Source of the DNA: Cunninghamella blakesleeana
Taxonomy: Eukaryota > Mucoromycota > Mucoromycetes > Mucorales > Cunninghamellaceae
Length of the DNA: 64,000 bases
Direction: 5' to 3'
Assembly (NCBI GenBank): GCA_017871115.1
Contig: JAFCIZ010000001.1
Location: 4,631,501 to 4,695,500 of the forward strand
The position numbers and the translations under genes are program-made. Shown piece by piece: positions 61,227-64,000 of this stretch. Below the pieces are notes generated by a model, which worked only from the letters and a program-made list of their open reading frames with translations, was not told the origin of the DNA and ran no database searches. Every line of letters begins with the position of its first letter. The first letter of the stretch is position 1.

Positions 61227-61823
61227 ATATATATAAAACATATGAATTATTTCACTTATAAACTTTATAAGACTAAAAAAAAATTACCTCGGCGCTGGCA
61301 TATTTTGAAGTAAGACCAAGAACATATACCAAATTTTTTTGCACAACACGTACGTTTGATAACTGGCGTCTATTAGGATCCTTCATATCACGCTCTTGTT
61401 TTTCTTTTACTTTTTTTTCACGTTTATTACGTTGGATTTCTTCGGCGCTAACAGGAATAAATTCTACAATTTGATCAGAATAAAGGCGTCGGCAGGCGGG
61501 ACATCTGCCATTAAGATTTGTTTTAATATGATGCCAACAAAATCGACAAATCTAAAATTCAAAATAATAATAATAATAATAATAAAAAGAAAATGAAAGT
61601 GTTCATTAGCGACTATGTTTACATCTTTCTTTTTATATATATTTATATATGGTACTATATTTATATTCGTAAATAAATTTTTGTTTGTTTTAGATTTTAT
61701 TATTATCATTTTTATTAATACAAGTCTTACTTGATAAGCACAAGGACAAGGGCGAAAGTAACGATCTGCAATATCGAATTCTTCCATACAAAGGGGACAA
61801 TCCATATCTTCATCGTCCGACAT
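56749..61823 (-). CDS. NOT4: Not4/CNOT4 E3 ubiquitin ligase of the CCR4-NOT complex, extended C terminus
   Basis: Five exons: 61731-61823, 61288-61551, 60972-61147, 60702-60833 and 56749-60568, in phase, giving 1494 aa. Domains: C4C4 RING at residues about 9-57 (DCPLCMEEFDIADRYF, PCPC, ICRFCW, GRCPACRRLY); RRM at about 105-180 (NLVYVLGLTSKYASAE, KYGKIIKLVVSKR, YVTYARKEDAAKAIEGING); and a C3H1 finger (CTYFLRNMPCPNPNCMYLH). The remaining 1270 residues are low complexity with Ser/Thr, poly-Asn, poly-Pro and poly-Gln runs. Yeast and human orthologues are about 580 aa. Not4 ubiquitinates ribosomal and other targets and links translation quality control to mRNA decay. Confidence 0.95.
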
Positions 61824-62535
61824 ATTGCTGTGTGAGTGTTTATATTAAACTTTTATAGTTGCGAAATAAAGAAAAACAAACAGACAGACAAAATAAAAAA
61901 AGGGTAATAATTAATGAATGAATAATTTATTGTTTATATTAAAATAACAGATCAAAAGTGTGTAATTTTTATTTTTGATGTTGAAATAAAAAAGAAGGAA
62001 AAAGAAGGAAAAAAAAAGGAGATTACACAATTTCGAATATTTATCATTTCGTCAAGCTGTGAGCTTTTTTTTTTTAAAATCCGCGACTTTGCTTACTTCG
62101 TGACCGGATTTTCAAAGAAACTTACAAGAGAGAGAAAACTATATATACTGTCGTGTTTTTTTGTTGATCAATACATAATCATCGAATATTATTATTGATT
62201 TCTAATTTTGTTGTTAGCTTAATGGTTTGTTTGTATATATAAATTTGATGATTTTTTTTTCTTGTGAAAATCTAATTTTATTGGTTTATGCAAATGTGTC
62301 AAATGATAGTGTACAAGGTGTAATAATAAAAAGATCATAGATTTTTTTAATAAATACCATTATTTTCGACATATAAATATATTCGACCGATTATTATTAT
62401 TATTACTATTACTATAATTATTTTGGATTATGCAATTTAAACTAATTGAATACTGAGTCTTTTTTTAATTTTTCTGAAGTAGAGTTTTTATTATTTTATT
62501 ACTGGATTTTGAGTTTCAAATTCAAAAAATAAAAG
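61824..62535. other. Intergenic region upstream of NOT4
   Basis: A/T-rich. It contains an imperfectly spaced inverted repeat AAAATCCG (62076-62083) ... CGGATTTT (62105-62112) enclosing a GC-richer patch. Otherwise nothing recognisable. Confidence 0.5.
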
Positions 62536-63583
62536 CTAAATAATGTTATAATGTTTCATGAGTAAAGTCATTGTTATGCAAAAGGTAAGAATAGATAGGG
62601 TAATGCAAGTAAACCATGTTAAGTCCTATTGATAATAATACATAAATAAATAAAGAAAAATATTAATATTATTATTTTTATGTCTTTTTTATTTACTATC
62701 TATTAAAATAATAAAGCTTTATACATACTTCTTGCGATTGCCCAGGTACCAATACATTCATCCCGAACAGACCTGTAATTAAATTCATTGGGATTACAAT
62801 ACTACCGAGAGCTGTCATTTTAGATAAAATATCATTGATTTCATTATTTGTTTGAGTCATTTCAATAGAAATTTGTGCAAGGTAATTAGAGTGAGATCTT
62901 GATGATATTTTTTCATAATGATTAAGTGATTGTAACATGGTAATTAGATGATCTATTGTTTTTATTTTTTATTTTATTTTTTTAAAAAAGAAAGTAAATT
63001 TAAATAGGATTATTCTTTATTCTTTATTCTTTTTTACTATTTTTTCCTTTCTTTTCTTTTCATTTTAATTTCTGCCTACCTTGTACATCCCCAAGATATG
63101 TAGCCACTTCAGATCGTATAATAGGTAATTTTGAAGGTTCATTATTATTTGTATAGACTTGACTACGTTTGATAATCGTTTTCACCACATCTACTTTATT
63201 TGCCAATAAACGAAGTAAGCCCATCATTCTTTTTCTACAATAGCCAATTCGTCGTAACATATCTGTTTGTTCTGATTCTTTAAGAATTAAAACAAGTTCA
63301 TCAATAGAGTCTACTTCAAATTCAATTCCACGTATCAATGGCGCAAACGAGTCTGTAATATCATCCAGTAGACCATAACATATCCAATCTTTTAAAAACA
63401 AATAGAAATATAAAATAGGTATAAAAATGGGAATTTACTAAACTGATCATTTTTTTTCTCGTCTTCTCTTGCCCTTTTTTATTTTTTACGATTTTACCTG
63501 GTGTTATATTAATATAGTCTTTCAATTGTTTAATTCTTCGAGGAACGTTATGAATATGAGGTAAATGTCTAAAATGGAACTAA

Positions 63584-63615
<32 letters not shown>

Positions 63616-64000
63616 GAGTAGTAATGGGTAAATAAAAAAGATTTTATATATATATATATATATGAATTATTGTTGTTTACCGTTAAAATGCCATGCTTAA
63701 ATATCAACATATAAAATCCCAATGGCTGTAAATAATTTACTGATTCATGCTCTTGATCAAAACTTCTAAAACAAATGAAGTAATAATTATTAAATATTTC
63801 GCATTTTTCTCTAGGTTCCTCTGTAGTAATATCCTCTATAGTTAATGGATGTATATGAAATGCCTAGAAATAAAATGAGACAGAATGAAAAGGATAAATA
63901 AATTCATGAATTTGATCAGTATGTATACATTAGAATAATAACGATTATAAGAAATATAGTATTTATATTTATATTACTTTCCCAAGAATTTTCATTTCAA
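62536..64000 (-). CDS. CorA-superfamily magnesium transporter (Alr/Mnr2 type), 5' end beyond window
   Basis: At least seven exons on the minus strand, entering from the right edge. Visible order: EMKILGK/AFHIHPLTIEDITTEEPREK, YYFICFRSF, PLGFYMLIFKHGILT, HLPHIHNVPRRIKQLKDYI, DWICYGLLDDITDSFAPLIR, then the long helix RRIGYCRKRMMGLLRLLANK. The pore segment is MTALGSIVIPMNLITGLFGM followed by N, carrying the GMN selectivity motif. A last exon from about 62624 (DLTWFTCITLSILTFCI) supplies the second transmembrane helix and ends at 62536. HPLTIEDI plus EPREK places it with fungal Alr1/Mnr2 rather than mitochondrial Mrs2. It moves Mg2+ across the plasma or vacuolar membrane. Confidence 0.93.

Overview
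This window looks like nuclear DNA of an AT-rich early-diverging fungus, most likely Mucoromycota. The evidence is compact multi-exon genes with short GT-AG introns, fungal-type regulators (a GATA factor with a fungal CX2CX17CX2C finger, Num1/ApsA, Npr3, an Alr/Mnr2 magnesium channel, a Pex28-32-like peroxin), and proteins that Dikarya generally lack but other eukaryotes keep (CYRI/FAM49, SAMHD1-type HD dNTPase). Mitochondrial proteins (two PPR proteins, biotin synthase) argue against anaerobic gut fungi. Intergenic DNA is dominated by A/T homopolymers and TA/TG/TTA microsatellites. I saw no rRNA, CRISPR array, convincing tRNA or intact transposon. The species is not identifiable by reading alone.

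Layout. 1-11 kb: SCYL2-like pseudokinase (runs off the left edge), a decayed ORF, a ricin-type beta-trefoil protein, an STK16/Env7 kinase, a VC0807-like membrane protein, a mitochondrial PPR protein and an AreB/Dal80-like GATA factor. 11.6-18.7 kb: the GATA factor shares a divergent promoter with a secretory/vacuolar serine carboxypeptidase, followed by the GATOR1 subunit Npr3, so three nutrient-related genes are adjacent. 19.8-30.9 kb: Sur7/PalI-like membrane protein, an orphan, SAMHD1, peroxin, nitronate monooxygenase and NCS-1. 31.9-43.5 kb: Ras GTPase, CYRI, biotin synthase, a GNAT acetyltransferase and a second PPR protein. 44-47 kb: two orphan secreted proteins in a repeat-bearing gap. 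47.9-64 kb: Num1-like cortical dynein anchor, C2H2 factor, TTC1, a very long Not4 E3 ligase and an Alr/Mnr2-type channel cut by the right edge.

The most unusual observations are: (i) a 2-nt microexon needed to rebuild the effector-loop region of the Ras gene, with 11-nt and 17-nt microexons in NCS1 and SAMHD1; (ii) about 17 dynein-light-chain (LC8)-like motifs, partly in an exact 36-bp tandem array, inside the Num1-like dynein anchor; (iii) a CYRI homologue with the Rac1-binding Arg pair conserved; (iv) a strong preference for T(n)A(n) over A(n)T(n) junctions near gene starts; and (v) a divergent GATA/carboxypeptidase promoter rich in GATA sites with a perfect 20-bp CArG-containing palindrome.

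Exon boundaries were read by hand from GT-AG sites, reading phase and family conservation. No searches were run.
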